Of a stretch of DNA of 64,000 bases, positions 1-7,438 are shown one piece after another. The DNA comes from Hydrogeniiclostridium mannosilyticum (GTDB taxonomy: Bacteria > Bacillota > Clostridia > Oscillospirales > Acutalibacteraceae): assembly GCF_003268275.1 (NCBI RefSeq), contig NZ_QLYR01000001.1:62001-126000 (forward strand). Reading direction: 5' to 3'. How positions within the stretch are numbered: the first letter of the stretch is position 1; the number at the start of each line of letters is the position of its first letter. The translations under genes and the position numbers were made by a program. The notes beneath the pieces were generated by a model. That model worked only from the letters and a program-made list of their open reading frames with translations, did not search any database and was not told the DNA's origin.

Positions 1-1095
1 TGTATTGAGCGTTCCGTGATGCTCGGCATGGTTGTGGACCGTTACCCCCACGCAATCGCCGTCGCCGGCACACATGGAAAAACCACCACCACCGCGATGA
101 TTACGCAGCTTTTACTCGAAGGAGGAAAGGACCCCAGCGCCATCATCGGCGGAAGGCTGCCTCTGATTCACGGCAACGGGCGCACAGGGCATTCGGACCT
201 CATCGTCTGCGAGGCCTGCGAGTACGTAGATACTTTTCTGCACCTTCACCCCTATCTTTCCATAATTACCAATATTGAAGAGGACCACTTGGACTACTTC
301 GGAACCCTTGACCGTATTATCCAGTCCTTCCACCAATTCGCCCTGCAAACCTCCGGCATACTGCTGGTGAATGGCGATGACAACAATGTAAAAAAGGCGA
401 TGGCAGGCATTTCCCGGGAAAAGATTGTCACTTTTGGCTTTGAGGGCAGCAACGATTATTATCCAACCGGGATTTCCGACACGCCAAAGGCCTGTGAAAG
501 CTTCACTGTCCGCCACCGCGGCGAAGCACTTTGCGAGGTTTCCCTGACTGTCCCGGGCCGCCACAACATTCTGAACGCGCTGGCCGCCTTTGCCGCGGCA
601 CATATCATGGGTGTTTCGCCGGAAAGTGCTGCGCAGAGCCTGCATGCCTTTAAGGGCGTTCATCGGCGCTTTGAGGTACTGGGCCGCTTTGACGGAATTA
701 CCGTTGCAGACGATTTTGCCCATCACCCCACTGAGCTGACAGCAACGCTGTCAGCCGCCATGCATATGGGGTTCCGCGAGGTATGGGCGCTGTTTCAGCC
801 GCACACATTCTCACGCACAGCCATGTTCCTGGATGATTTTGCGAAGGCGCTCTCTATTCCGGACCATGCCGTCATTTCCGAAATTCTGCCGGTTCGCGAA
901 ACCAACACCTACCACATCTACGCGACAGACCTGGTTGAAAAAATCCCTGGGGCGGTTTACCAAAAAACGTTTGAAGAAATGATGGATTATGTGACGGCAA
1001 ACGCAAAACCCGGCGATTTAATTTTAACGTTGGGCGGCGGCAACATCTATCAGTGCGCGCACTTAATTGTTGAACACTATCAGAAAAAATCGTGA
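1..1095 (+). CDS. murC: UDP-N-acetylmuramate--L-alanine ligase (C-terminal part, cut by window start)
   Basis: Cytoplasmic Mur ligase that joins L-alanine to UDP-MurNAc using ATP, the first peptide step of peptidoglycan synthesis. The frame is open from base 1, so the true start lies outside the window. Visible landmarks are the ATP-binding loop AGTHGKTTTT soon after the left edge, the NIEEDHLDYF block, the GRHNILNALAA block that opens the C-terminal domain, and DDFAHHPTE, typical of MurC. The N-terminal UDP-substrate domain is mostly missing. A hairpin terminator follows at once, so the gene ends its transcription unit. Family assignment is secure; MurC is preferred over Mpl because of the overall motif set. 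Confidence 0.93.
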   Translation, partial: CIERSVMLGMVVDRYPHAIAVAGTHGKTTTTAMITQLLLEGGKDPSAIIGGRLPLIHGNGRTGHSDLIVCEACEYVDTFLHLHPYLSIITNIEEDHLDYFGTLDRIIQSFHQFALQTSGILLVNGDDNNVKKAMAGISREKIVTFGFEGSNDYYPTGISDTPKACESFTVRHRGEALCEVSLTVPGRHNILNALAAFAAAHIMGVSPESAAQSLHAFKGVHRRFEVLGRFDGITVADDFAHHPTELTATLSAAMHMGFREVWALFQPHTFSRTAMFLDDFAKALSIPDHAVISEILPVRETNTYHIYATDLVEKIPGAVYQKTFEEMMDYVTANAKPGDLILTLGGGNIYQCAHLIVEHYQKKS

Positions 1096-1113
1096 GCACA
1101 TTCACTATAAAGG

Positions 1114-1146
1114 GCGGTGGCTTCTCAAAAGAGGCCGCCGCTTTTT
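1114..1146 (+). terminator. Intrinsic terminator after murC
   Basis: A GC-rich 12-bp stem (with G-U pairs) and a short A-rich loop are followed by five T, 18 bases after the murC stop. Confidence 0.8.
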
Positions 1147-1217
1147 GTATAACCGGGTTGCTTTTCTCCACAGATTTAAATTCTTTACATAAATTATAAA
1201 AAAACAGATCTTTCATA

Positions 1218-1246
1218 TTGACAGATAAAAAATAAAATGATAATAT
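1218..1246 (+). promoter_or_regulatory. SigA-type promoter of the tRNA array
   Basis: TTGACA (1218-1223), a 17-base spacer and TAATAT (1241-1246) lie about 30 bases before the first tRNA. Sequence match only; no start-site data. Confidence 0.8.
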
Positions 1247-1275
1247 AATACCTGCGCTCACAAATACAAGAACAA

Positions 1276-1351
1276 AGGGGTATAGCTCAGTTGGTAGAGC
1301 AGTGGTCTCCAAAACCACGTGCCGAGGGTTCAAGTCCTTCTGCCCCTGCCA
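1276..1351 (+). tRNA. tRNA-Trp (anticodon CCA)
   Basis: All four arms fold: a 7-bp acceptor pairs AGGGGTA with TGCCCCT, and the anticodon stem GTGGT/ACCAC encloses loop CTCCAAA with anticodon CCA at 1309-1311. The T-arm holds GTTCAAG. The 3' CCA is encoded in the DNA. First of three tightly spaced tRNAs under one promoter. Confidence 0.95.
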
Positions 1352-1353
1352 AT

Positions 1354-1430
1354 GGCTCGGTAGTTCAGTTGGTTAGAACGCTAGCCTGTCACGCTAGAGG
1401 TCGACGGTTCGAGCCCGTTCCGAGTCGCCA
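1354..1430 (+). tRNA. tRNA-Asp (anticodon GTC)
   Basis: The acceptor GGCTCGG pairs with CCGAGTC. The anticodon stem CTAGC/GCTAG holds loop CTGTCAC, anticodon GTC at 1388-1390. The T-loop is TTCGAGC and CCA is encoded. Only two bases separate it from tRNA-Trp, so processing from one transcript is expected. Confidence 0.95.
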
Positions 1431-1431
1431 T

Positions 1432-1507
<76 letters not shown>

Positions 1508-1520
1508 GAACTCTTTTGAG

Positions 1521-1566
1521 ATACGGCTTTCTAAGCTTTTACAAGCTTTAGAAAGCCGTATTTTTA
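1521..1566 (+). terminator. Intrinsic terminator of the tRNA array
   Basis: Long hairpin with arms of about 18 bases starting ATACGGCTTTCTAA and one bulge, directly followed by five T. Confidence 0.85.
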
Positions 1567-1963
1567 CCTTCTGAGCTTGTCCAATATCTTTTGCCTCGAG
1601 CCCAGTCTAAAAATCTTATTTTGATTGGCCTGTGAAGTATTCCGATATATAGGACGCACGGTCCCTCTGAATGTAGGATTTTTGGGCAAACGCTTATCTT
1701 ATACTTTTTGTTCTTTTTGGCAGGCGCCACAGTTTCCAGGTTTTCATAACAGTCTTCCGTCCTGAGGCCGGTGGAAATCGTCTATAGGAACGGTATAGCG
1801 TCTTTGTTAAACGTGCAGAGAGATTCGGCTCCAGTTCCCGTCCTTTCGTAAATTGACGCCAGCCATTCCCTCCCCCCTCCAGCCGGAGACCTCTTATATG
1901 TAGGTTTGGGATGCCAAGGACAGAACGGAGGCCGTGCTCAATATGTCAAGAGGTTTAAGCTTG
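1567..1963. other. Intergenic stretch with no recognisable gene
   Basis: About 400 bases in which I find no plausible coding frame with a ribosome binding site, no tRNA and no clear structured RNA. It may be decayed coding DNA. Its right end runs into a promoter for the next gene. Confidence 0.5.
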
Positions 1964-1992
1964 TTGACTTGAAAAATCAGAAAGAATATAAT
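1964..1992 (+). promoter_or_regulatory. SigA-type promoter of the 2046 gene
   Basis: TTGACT (1964-1969), a 17-base spacer and TATAAT (1987-1992) lie about 50 bases before the chosen start of the next gene. Confidence 0.75.
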
Positions 1993-2045
1993 GAATTGGA
2001 ACAGGTAGCCTTTTTAAGAAAGCTATGCGGAAGGAAGGGATGTAT

Positions 2046-2720
2046 ATGGAATTTAAAATAAACGCCTACGCTCCGGCGGCAAGCAAGCCATTGGGGCACG
2101 GCGATGAGAGCGGCTTTGAATTTTCAAAAGAGATGCTGGGTGATGATTGTACAGCCGCCATTAATTTTGACAGACTGCAAAAACATCCGCAGACAGGGTA
2201 TATCATGTTCGAATATCTGCTGTGCGAGGAATCTCAAAAGGTCACCCCATATACAAGCTATCCCAATAGATATTGGAAGAAAAACGCGGCAAAATTTTTA
2301 GCACTATGGCAGACAAAGCTTGATTTTAACGCCACCCTATATCTGGTGAATTATGCGAAAAAGGGAACGAAGGCCGAGAACGAGGTCCTGTTAATAAAAG
2401 TACTTGATATGGATGAAATGGGGATTACAAAGGACGAGCGCACCCAATACACACGCACCGGATTCTCCGAATGGTTCAGGTCTCTGAATGAAGAATGCCT
2501 ATCAGGAAAAGATGAACTGATAAAGCATATCTATCTGCATAAGAGCGTTGAGGAACTTGGCAAAATGGTTTTACAAGGCGGAAAGTATGCTGGAGAGACC
2601 ATAGAGGCTGTTTACGGGAAAGAAAAGGGTTATCTGGAATGGCTGAAAGATACGGGTTATCCATATGCAAAGGCCGCCTGGTGCTATTTGGATAAATTAG
2701 CGCCAGGTAAAAAAACATAG
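2046..2720 (+). CDS. Hypothetical protein with an ExoX C-terminal-like tail
   Basis: A 224-residue soluble protein with no signal peptide or membrane segment. I do not recognise the N-terminal two thirds, which are rich in aromatic and charged residues. The C-terminal block GGKYAGETIEAVYGKEKGYL followed by EWLKDTGYPYAK resembles the small domain found at the C-terminus of exodeoxyribonuclease X-like proteins and in DUF3820 proteins (pattern GKYkGkt...d.gYL.W). ATG codons in frame occur at 2025, 2040 and 2046; the purine run AAGGAAGGG at 2031-2039 is best spaced for 2046. The gene has its own promoter and stands alone between terminators. A role in nucleic acid handling is only a guess from the tail. 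Confidence 0.6.
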   Translation: MEFKINAYAPAASKPLGHGDESGFEFSKEMLGDDCTAAINFDRLQKHPQTGYIMFEYLLCEESQKVTPYTSYPNRYWKKNAAKFLALWQTKLDFNATLYLVNYAKKGTKAENEVLLIKVLDMDEMGITKDERTQYTRTGFSEWFRSLNEECLSGKDELIKHIYLHKSVEELGKMVLQGGKYAGETIEAVYGKEKGYLEWLKDTGYPYAKAAWCYLDKLAPGKKT

Positions 2721-2950
2721 TTTCGCCTTTCTGAGGCTTCCCCGCGCTCATGTTATTCTCTGATTCAGCCGCCATACAGCAAAATGATTCTATATGTGCC
2801 CCGGTTTAATGGCGCAAAGGAATTATGTTAATTCAATTCACTAAAACTAAAAAAATAACCGTAATTAATTTAAGCAGGCAGTAAAGCGGTAAAAAAGGTT
2901 TTTATGGTATATTTCGCCAAAAAACGACAGATAAATTTATAAATCAAAGG

Positions 2951-3037
2951 TTGACTTTTCTCACTAAACAGGTTACTATATATATGTCCTTTTTGTTCCT
3001 TGCCGTGTTCGGTTTTCCGTGCCGACGCGGCTTTTTA
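2951..3037 (+). ncRNA. Promoter-terminator unit, candidate small RNA
   Basis: A clean promoter (TTGACT at 2951-2956, 17-base spacer, TACTAT at 2974-2979) is followed about 22 bases later by an intrinsic terminator (GCCGTGTTCGG at 3002 paired with CCGACGCGGC at 3022-3031, then five T). The predicted transcript, about 2986-3036, is near 50 bases and has no room for a gene. No known RNA family is recognised. The rest of the 2721-3062 gap is AT-rich and shows no coding potential. Confidence 0.45.
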
Positions 3038-3062
3038 TTAAAAAATTTTTGATTGATATACA

Positions 3063-3116
3063 AAAAACGCCGGCTTATTCTCAGATGAAATTTCAGAGAA
3101 TAAGCCGGCGTTTTTT
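3063..3116 (-). terminator. Bidirectional terminator after the FAD oxidoreductase
   Basis: Perfect arms of about 20 bases (ACGCCGGCTTATTCTC and its complement) are flanked by A6 on one side and T6 on the other, so it can work on both strands. It lies about 20 bases beyond the stop of the minus-strand gene. Confidence 0.88.
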
Positions 3117-3136
3117 ACAGCAGCTATAAAAGACCT

Positions 3137-4403
3137 TTACAGTGCTGCATGGTTCTCCCTTAATACCCGTTGAAGCTCTGCAACCGGTACTTGGCTAACC
3201 GAAAGGCACTCTGCCTGTTGCCGTTGCACAGCCAGTGCAGCGGCCGTACCGGCAGCCTGGCCGATGCAGCATACAACCGGCATAATCCGAATCGATGCCT
3301 GGGCCTCATGCGTCACGGAAATACATCTTCCGGCTACCAGCATATTTTCCACCTGCCGGGGAAGCAAGGCGCGGTAGGGAATGGTATAATACTCGCCGGG
3401 GCCAAAGTAGTAGTGCGCCGTTCCACTGCCCTCGGGATTATGAATATCAATATCATAATTACCCAGCGCGACCGCATCGGGGAACTTGGTACAATTTTTT
3501 AGGTCCTCCCCCGTCAGCAAATACTGCCCGTCGATCATCCTGCTCTCACGAATACCGATTTCGGAGGCTGTAGAAAGCAGAAAACAGTGCTCGTAGCCCG
3601 GAATATTGTTTTTTAGAAAATGGAACAGCTCAAAGACCTGCTCCCGAGCCTCTATTTCAGCTTGGGTCACATCAACGGGATCAGTAGGATTCCGCTTAAC
3701 AATACGCGTGCTATTGAAATGCTGCACGCCATTCAGCGTACTTTCAAAGAGCAAGACATCCTCCCGTGGATTGTGAATCAGCCCCTGCGCTTGAAACTGC
3801 CGGTACTTCCGTTGAAGCTCCGCCGTGTTGGCCGCCGCCCTCTCCAAGTCGATGCCTCCCAGCCGAAAACAGAGGGTCATCGGCTGACAGAGGGAATCCC
3901 GTTCCCTTCCCAAATGGTAGGGGCAACCGCTCAGAGCCGCCAAATTCGCATCACCGGTGGCATCAATGAACACATCCGCCTGTATAGAAAGCACTCCCGC
4001 CGTGGTTGCCACCGACACGGCGCGCAAGCGTCTGCCCTGCACCTCAGCGCCGGTTAAATCAGCATGGTATAAAAGCTCTACGTCCGCCTCCAATGCCATG
4101 CGGTTCAAGATCAGCTTTAAATACTCCTCATGAAAGGCAAAGGCTTGGCTGACATCGCCTTCCTCCTGTGTCATCGCCGCCAGCGCGTTATATATTTCTT
4201 CAAAGATTCCGCGGCACAGAGGAACCAGCTCACCATCGATCTGTGTCCGGTAAGGCATAAAGGGATTAACAAGCGCATGAGCCGCCGCGCCACCTAAAAC
4301 CACGCTCAATCAGCAGGGTGGACACGCCCGCCCTTCCCGCACTGATCGCCGCTGCTGCCCCGGCAAAACCGCCGCCCACAACAACTAATTGATACCTTTT
4401 CAT
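3137..4403 (-). pseudogene. FAD-dependent oxidoreductase, frameshifted near its N-terminus
   Basis: Member of the FAD-dependent oxidoreductase family PF12831; the substrate is unknown. The dinucleotide-binding motif VVVGGGFAGAAAAISAGRAG is encoded from an ATG at 4403 that has the binding site GGGAG. The remaining 390 residues (LGGAAAHALVNPF..., DVFIDATGDANLAAL, and the C-terminal MLVAGRCISVTHEAQASIRI FAD-contact block) continue in the next frame. The switch lies in the codons for LLIERG/VLGG around 4295-4303 and equals one extra base or two missing bases. Without it the gene would be a full-length enzyme of about 420 residues. Either the gene is recently inactivated or the base call is wrong. 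Confidence 0.85.
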
Positions 4404-4441
4404 CTTTTTCTCCCATCAAAAAATATTCTTCGCAGGCAGCC

Positions 4442-5548
4442 TTATTCGCCTAACCGCTGCTCTGCCAGCAGCAAGTCCACCATCCTGCCATAGCTTTTAA
4501 CGCCATCATCCTGTTGATTAGCCTGCAGATAACCGTTGTTAATCGAAGTAGCCGTATCTGCTACAGGGCCCTCGAATTGTTTCCAGTAATTGGACTGGCA
4601 GGATATATCTCTCCGGACACCCGGATCCAGCCGATTAAAAATCCGGCTGTAGGCTTCCTTGTCTACCTCATACAGCGCATTGGTCGCATAGATAAATGCC
4701 AGCATATATCCTGAGTACTGAAAATCTAAGCTGGCGCTGTTTTTACAAGCCAAGTAAGCCAGGAAATTGGCTTCATCCTCCCGCATAAAGCCGCGAAGGT
4801 GCGAAAGCTCATGGCACATCACCGCCGGGATATTATATTTGGGTATATCGACGTTTACATTGGCCTCAAATGTAAACGGAAAAAATATGCCTGTAATATT
4901 CAGCCAAGACATGCCCCGCGAAAGGAGCACTGTTTTGGGCGCGCCATATCCATCCTGCAGCAACGGATATTGCAGGGAAAGCGCAGAAAAAGCCCTCTGG
5001 GCTTCCCCGCCCATTTCAGAAAACGAGGCAGGCGGGGTAGCCACACCGTTCACCTCGGCGATCTGCGGCCGCAGCGCATTGACCTTCTCTGTTAAAGCCT
5101 CACACAGCTCCGCCAACTCCTCCCGAGAGGACTCTCGTACCTCCAGCCCGCTTGACTCTGCAAACGAGATGCGGTGGTAATTGATTCCACAGGAGAGTGC
5201 AAACGCCAGCAGGACAAGCCCCGCCGCACAAAACAGGTTCAAAAATAATCTTGCCGTACAAAAGAGCCTATCTCCCTTTTTGCGAATGAGCTGGACTGCC
5301 TGAAACACTAAAAAAACCACGGCCGCGATTGCCGAAAATATCACTACCCATTCCCCCAGAGAAAAAGGCAGCAAACCGGAAATAAGGTTCCCAGTTTTAG
5401 AAAGGCCGGGGTAAAAATTCGTTGCATACCATTCGGCAAAATTCTGGTTTCCCGCCGCTGCCGCCTCCAGCAGCAGGCCAAGAGGCAGTGCTGTCAACAG
5501 CCAGCAGCGCTTTAACCGGAGGATTCGCCTCCACCACGATGTCTCCAC
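4442..5548 (-). CDS. DUF3810 membrane protein with HELSH zinc-protease-like motif
   Basis: An integral membrane protein of about 368 residues with three or four hydrophobic segments in its first 120 residues, then a soluble domain containing AVMCHELSHLRGF and EDEANFLAY. These HExxH-plus-Glu features are those of DUF3810 (PF12725), a family thought to be zinc metallopeptidases; no substrate is known. An ATG at 5575 has no binding site, while a GTG at 5548 follows GAGAGGGAG with six-base spacing, so I use GTG. It lies downstream of the DUF2284 gene on the same strand and just upstream of the FAD gene, but distances do not demand an operon. Confidence 0.8.
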   Translation of the reverse strand: METSWWRRILRLKRCWLLTALPLGLLLEAAAAGNQNFAEWYATNFYPGLSKTGNLISGLLPFSLGEWVVIFSAIAAVVFLVFQAVQLIRKKGDRLFCTARLFLNLFCAAGLVLLAFALSCGINYHRISFAESSGLEVRESSREELAELCEALTEKVNALRPQIAEVNGVATPPASFSEMGGEAQRAFSALSLQYPLLQDGYGAPKTVLLSRGMSWLNITGIFFPFTFEANVNVDIPKYNIPAVMCHELSHLRGFMREDEANFLAYLACKNSASLDFQYSGYMLAFIYATNALYEVDKEAYSRIFNRLDPGVRRDISCQSNYWKQFEGPVADTATSINNGYLQANQQDDGVKSYGRMVDLLLAEQRLGE

Positions 5549-5886
5549 AGAACACTCCCTCTCTTTCGTCCACATGCCGATGTAGCCGGTCTGTAAAAAT
5601 TATAGCATACCTCCCCTGGGTGTCAAGCAAAGCGCCAACTGGTAAAGGCTTCTAAAACAAAGGCCCACGCGGGGCGGCCGGTTCCGGCCCCGCATGAGCA
5701 CCTGTTCATACAATCATCGCTTCAGCAGCCAGCTTGATCCTCTTCCAACCGGATTGACTGAGACCGCCTCGAAACCCTCCGGAATATCCTAGACGGCCCC
5801 AGCCAGTAACTCGGCCGCCATCATCAAGCTATCCGTTCCGGCAAATTTTATGTTTCCCTGGAGGCTAGAGAAAGCGCTGCGCCGAA
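5549..5886. other. Intergenic region with GC-rich hairpin
   Basis: Holds a short GC-rich inverted repeat at about 5669-5693 (GCGGGGC arms, no T-run) and, on the minus strand around 5720-5870, a stretch that translates for about 22 residues before stops. It may be a remnant, but I cannot identify it. Confidence 0.4.
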
Positions 5887-6445
5887 TCAGGCAGGGTCAT
5901 ACAGAACCACGCCAAAGTAGGTGACGGTGTTGGCCCCGTTGATATAGCGCATCCCACAGGCCTGTGCCAGCTTTGAGACAAACACGCCGTAGGCCTCCAG
6001 CGATGGAAACGCTTTTCCGGAAACGGCAGGGCTCTCCCTTTTGCGCCGCGCACGGCGTACAGTTCCTACAGCCGCCGGCCCCCAGGACAAGGCACTGCGC
6101 GTCGGCCGCACGCGCGTATTGCCCCATATCGCAGACAATGCGGCTGTGCACCAGGGAGCCCTTTTCCATATTCTCGATATCGAAAGAATCTTCCAGCGCA
6201 TGAATGCTTTGAAACACAAAAGCCTTTTGGTAGCTTTTCGCCTTATCAATCAATTCGTGAATCTCCCCGCAAAAGGGCGGGCACATATAGTTCCGCCCAT
6301 AAGCGCCGCAGGAATTCATCTCGCAGGATTTTCTCAAGCCAGCATCAAAAACGATCCGGCTCACATCAATTTCCGCACAGTTTGTCCGGCACTCCAGACT
6401 CTTCCCCAAAGCCTCGAATTTTTCCATTAAATCTGCCTGCTGCAT
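5887..6445 (-). pseudogene. DUF2284 metal-binding protein, frameshifted near the C-terminus
   Basis: Predicted cysteine-rich metal-binding protein of the DUF2284 family. The first 140 residues carry the family pattern CEMNSCGAYGRNYMCPPFCG and GGCRNCTPCAAQKGEPCRF. After GEPCRF the frame runs into unrelated sequence, while the next frame supplies the expected end, KAFPSLEAYGVFVSKLAQAC and then NTVTYFGVVLYD. The break near 6015-6025 equals one extra or two missing bases; the short T and A runs there would restore the usual CRFPEKAFPS if each gained one base. The start ATG at 6445 has AAGGAG. Recent mutation or sequencing error are both possible. Confidence 0.85.
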
Positions 6446-6463
6446 AAGAATAAAAGCTCCTTC

Positions 6464-7249
6464 CTAGCCTTCCTTTATAATCTCTTTTAAACACAAGAGG
6501 CTTTCCGCCGTTTCATCTAACCAGTTTTCCGGTTCACGGCAGATGCCCTCCAAACTGACTCTACCTCGGTACCCGTTTTTTTGAAGCGCTCTGAAAAACG
6601 GACGGTAATCATACCGATCCTTCCGGCTCGGATAATAGCGGCCGTCGGGATTGGCAATGTGCGTGTGGACCAGCGCCCCGCCAACCGTTTCCAATACAGA
6701 AAAATTCTCCTGTTCAAGCGCCATATGGTACAAATCAGCCAGCACGTGTACATGCGTCAGGCAGGCCTTCTGAACCAACCCATAGGCCTCGCTTACGCTC
6801 GTGATCAAATTGGTTTCCCGGCGATTCAGCGGTTCAACTGCGATTTCCACACCGTATTCGCCGGCCAATAAATTCACCAGCTGCAAAAAGGCTGTGAACT
6901 CTTCCCTACCCTGTTCCACCGCATAACCTGCCGGGATTCGCCGCGCGGCGCCGCTGCCCAGCACCAGAATTTTTCCGCCAAGCAGCCGGGCCCGCCGGAA
7001 GGCCTGCGCCAAGCGCTGCTCCATGCAAGCCAAATTCCGATTCGGCCCCACAATCAGATCCTTCCCCGCCAGCATGCAGTTAAAAGCCTCTGCTTTCAGC
7101 CCGCTTTGTTCAACCCGGCGGCGGCACCCCTCAAACTCCGATTCAGACATCAGCGTCACCTGAGCCAGATTGAGCTCAATATAATCAAAACCTGCCTTCA
7201 TTAGCTCTTCAATCCGGCTCACATCCGCACAACAACCGATTCTAAACAA
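6464..7249 (-). CDS. Sugar phosphate isomerase/epimerase-like TIM-barrel protein
   Basis: A cytoplasmic protein of 261 residues in the xylose isomerase-like AP endonuclease 2 superfamily. Conserved metal-site strands are visible: VEPLNRRETN mid-protein, ADLYHM, HTHIANPDGR and SLEG near the end. Such proteins isomerise or epimerise keto-sugars, often in carbohydrate uptake loci. The start is TTG at 7249, seven bases after AGGGAGGG. It is transcribed from its own promoter, divergently from the mannosidase operon, and lies upstream of the DUF2284 gene. Shared control with the mannoside genes is likely but not shown. The exact substrate cannot be told. Confidence 0.82.
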   Translation of the reverse strand: MFRIGCCADVSRIEELMKAGFDYIELNLAQVTLMSESEFEGCRRRVEQSGLKAEAFNCMLAGKDLIVGPNRNLACMEQRLAQAFRRARLLGGKILVLGSGAARRIPAGYAVEQGREEFTAFLQLVNLLAGEYGVEIAVEPLNRRETNLITSVSEAYGLVQKACLTHVHVLADLYHMALEQENFSVLETVGGALVHTHIANPDGRYYPSRKDRYDYRPFFRALQKNGYRGRVSLEGICREPENWLDETAESLLCLKEIIKEG

Positions 7250-7284
7250 GCCCCGTCCCTCCCTTTTATAATGAGATTATGGTT

Positions 7285-7313
7285 ACTATAGCACAGCCCT
7301 CTGCCCTCGTCAA
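7285..7313 (-). promoter_or_regulatory. Promoter of the isomerase/epimerase gene
   Basis: On the minus strand TTGACG (7313-7308), a 17-base spacer and TATAGT (7290-7285). Confidence 0.78.
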
Positions 7314-7375
7314 TGAAAAAAATCATGCATTCCACGAATCCAATTGCGGGATTTTTCGCAAGCGTACTTTTGTAA

Positions 7376-7404
7376 TTGCTTTCCCGGAGCGCGAATGATA
7401 CAAT
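7376..7404 (+). promoter_or_regulatory. Promoter of the GH38 operon
   Basis: TTGCTT (7376-7381), a 17-base spacer and TACAAT (7399-7404) lie 35 bases before the GTG start. It points away from the minus-strand promoter about 60 bases to the left, making a divergent control region. Confidence 0.75.
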
Positions 7405-7438
7405 GAGGTCAGAAGATTCCCCATAGGGAGGTTGTATT

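Noticed and set aside
112-726. Long open frame on the minus strand across murC
   Set aside because: Antisense shadow of a GC-rich gene; no ribosome binding site and no family match.
5720-5870. Minus-strand fragment reading about 22 sensible codons after DUF2284
   Set aside because: Too short, stop-interrupted and without a recognisable family.
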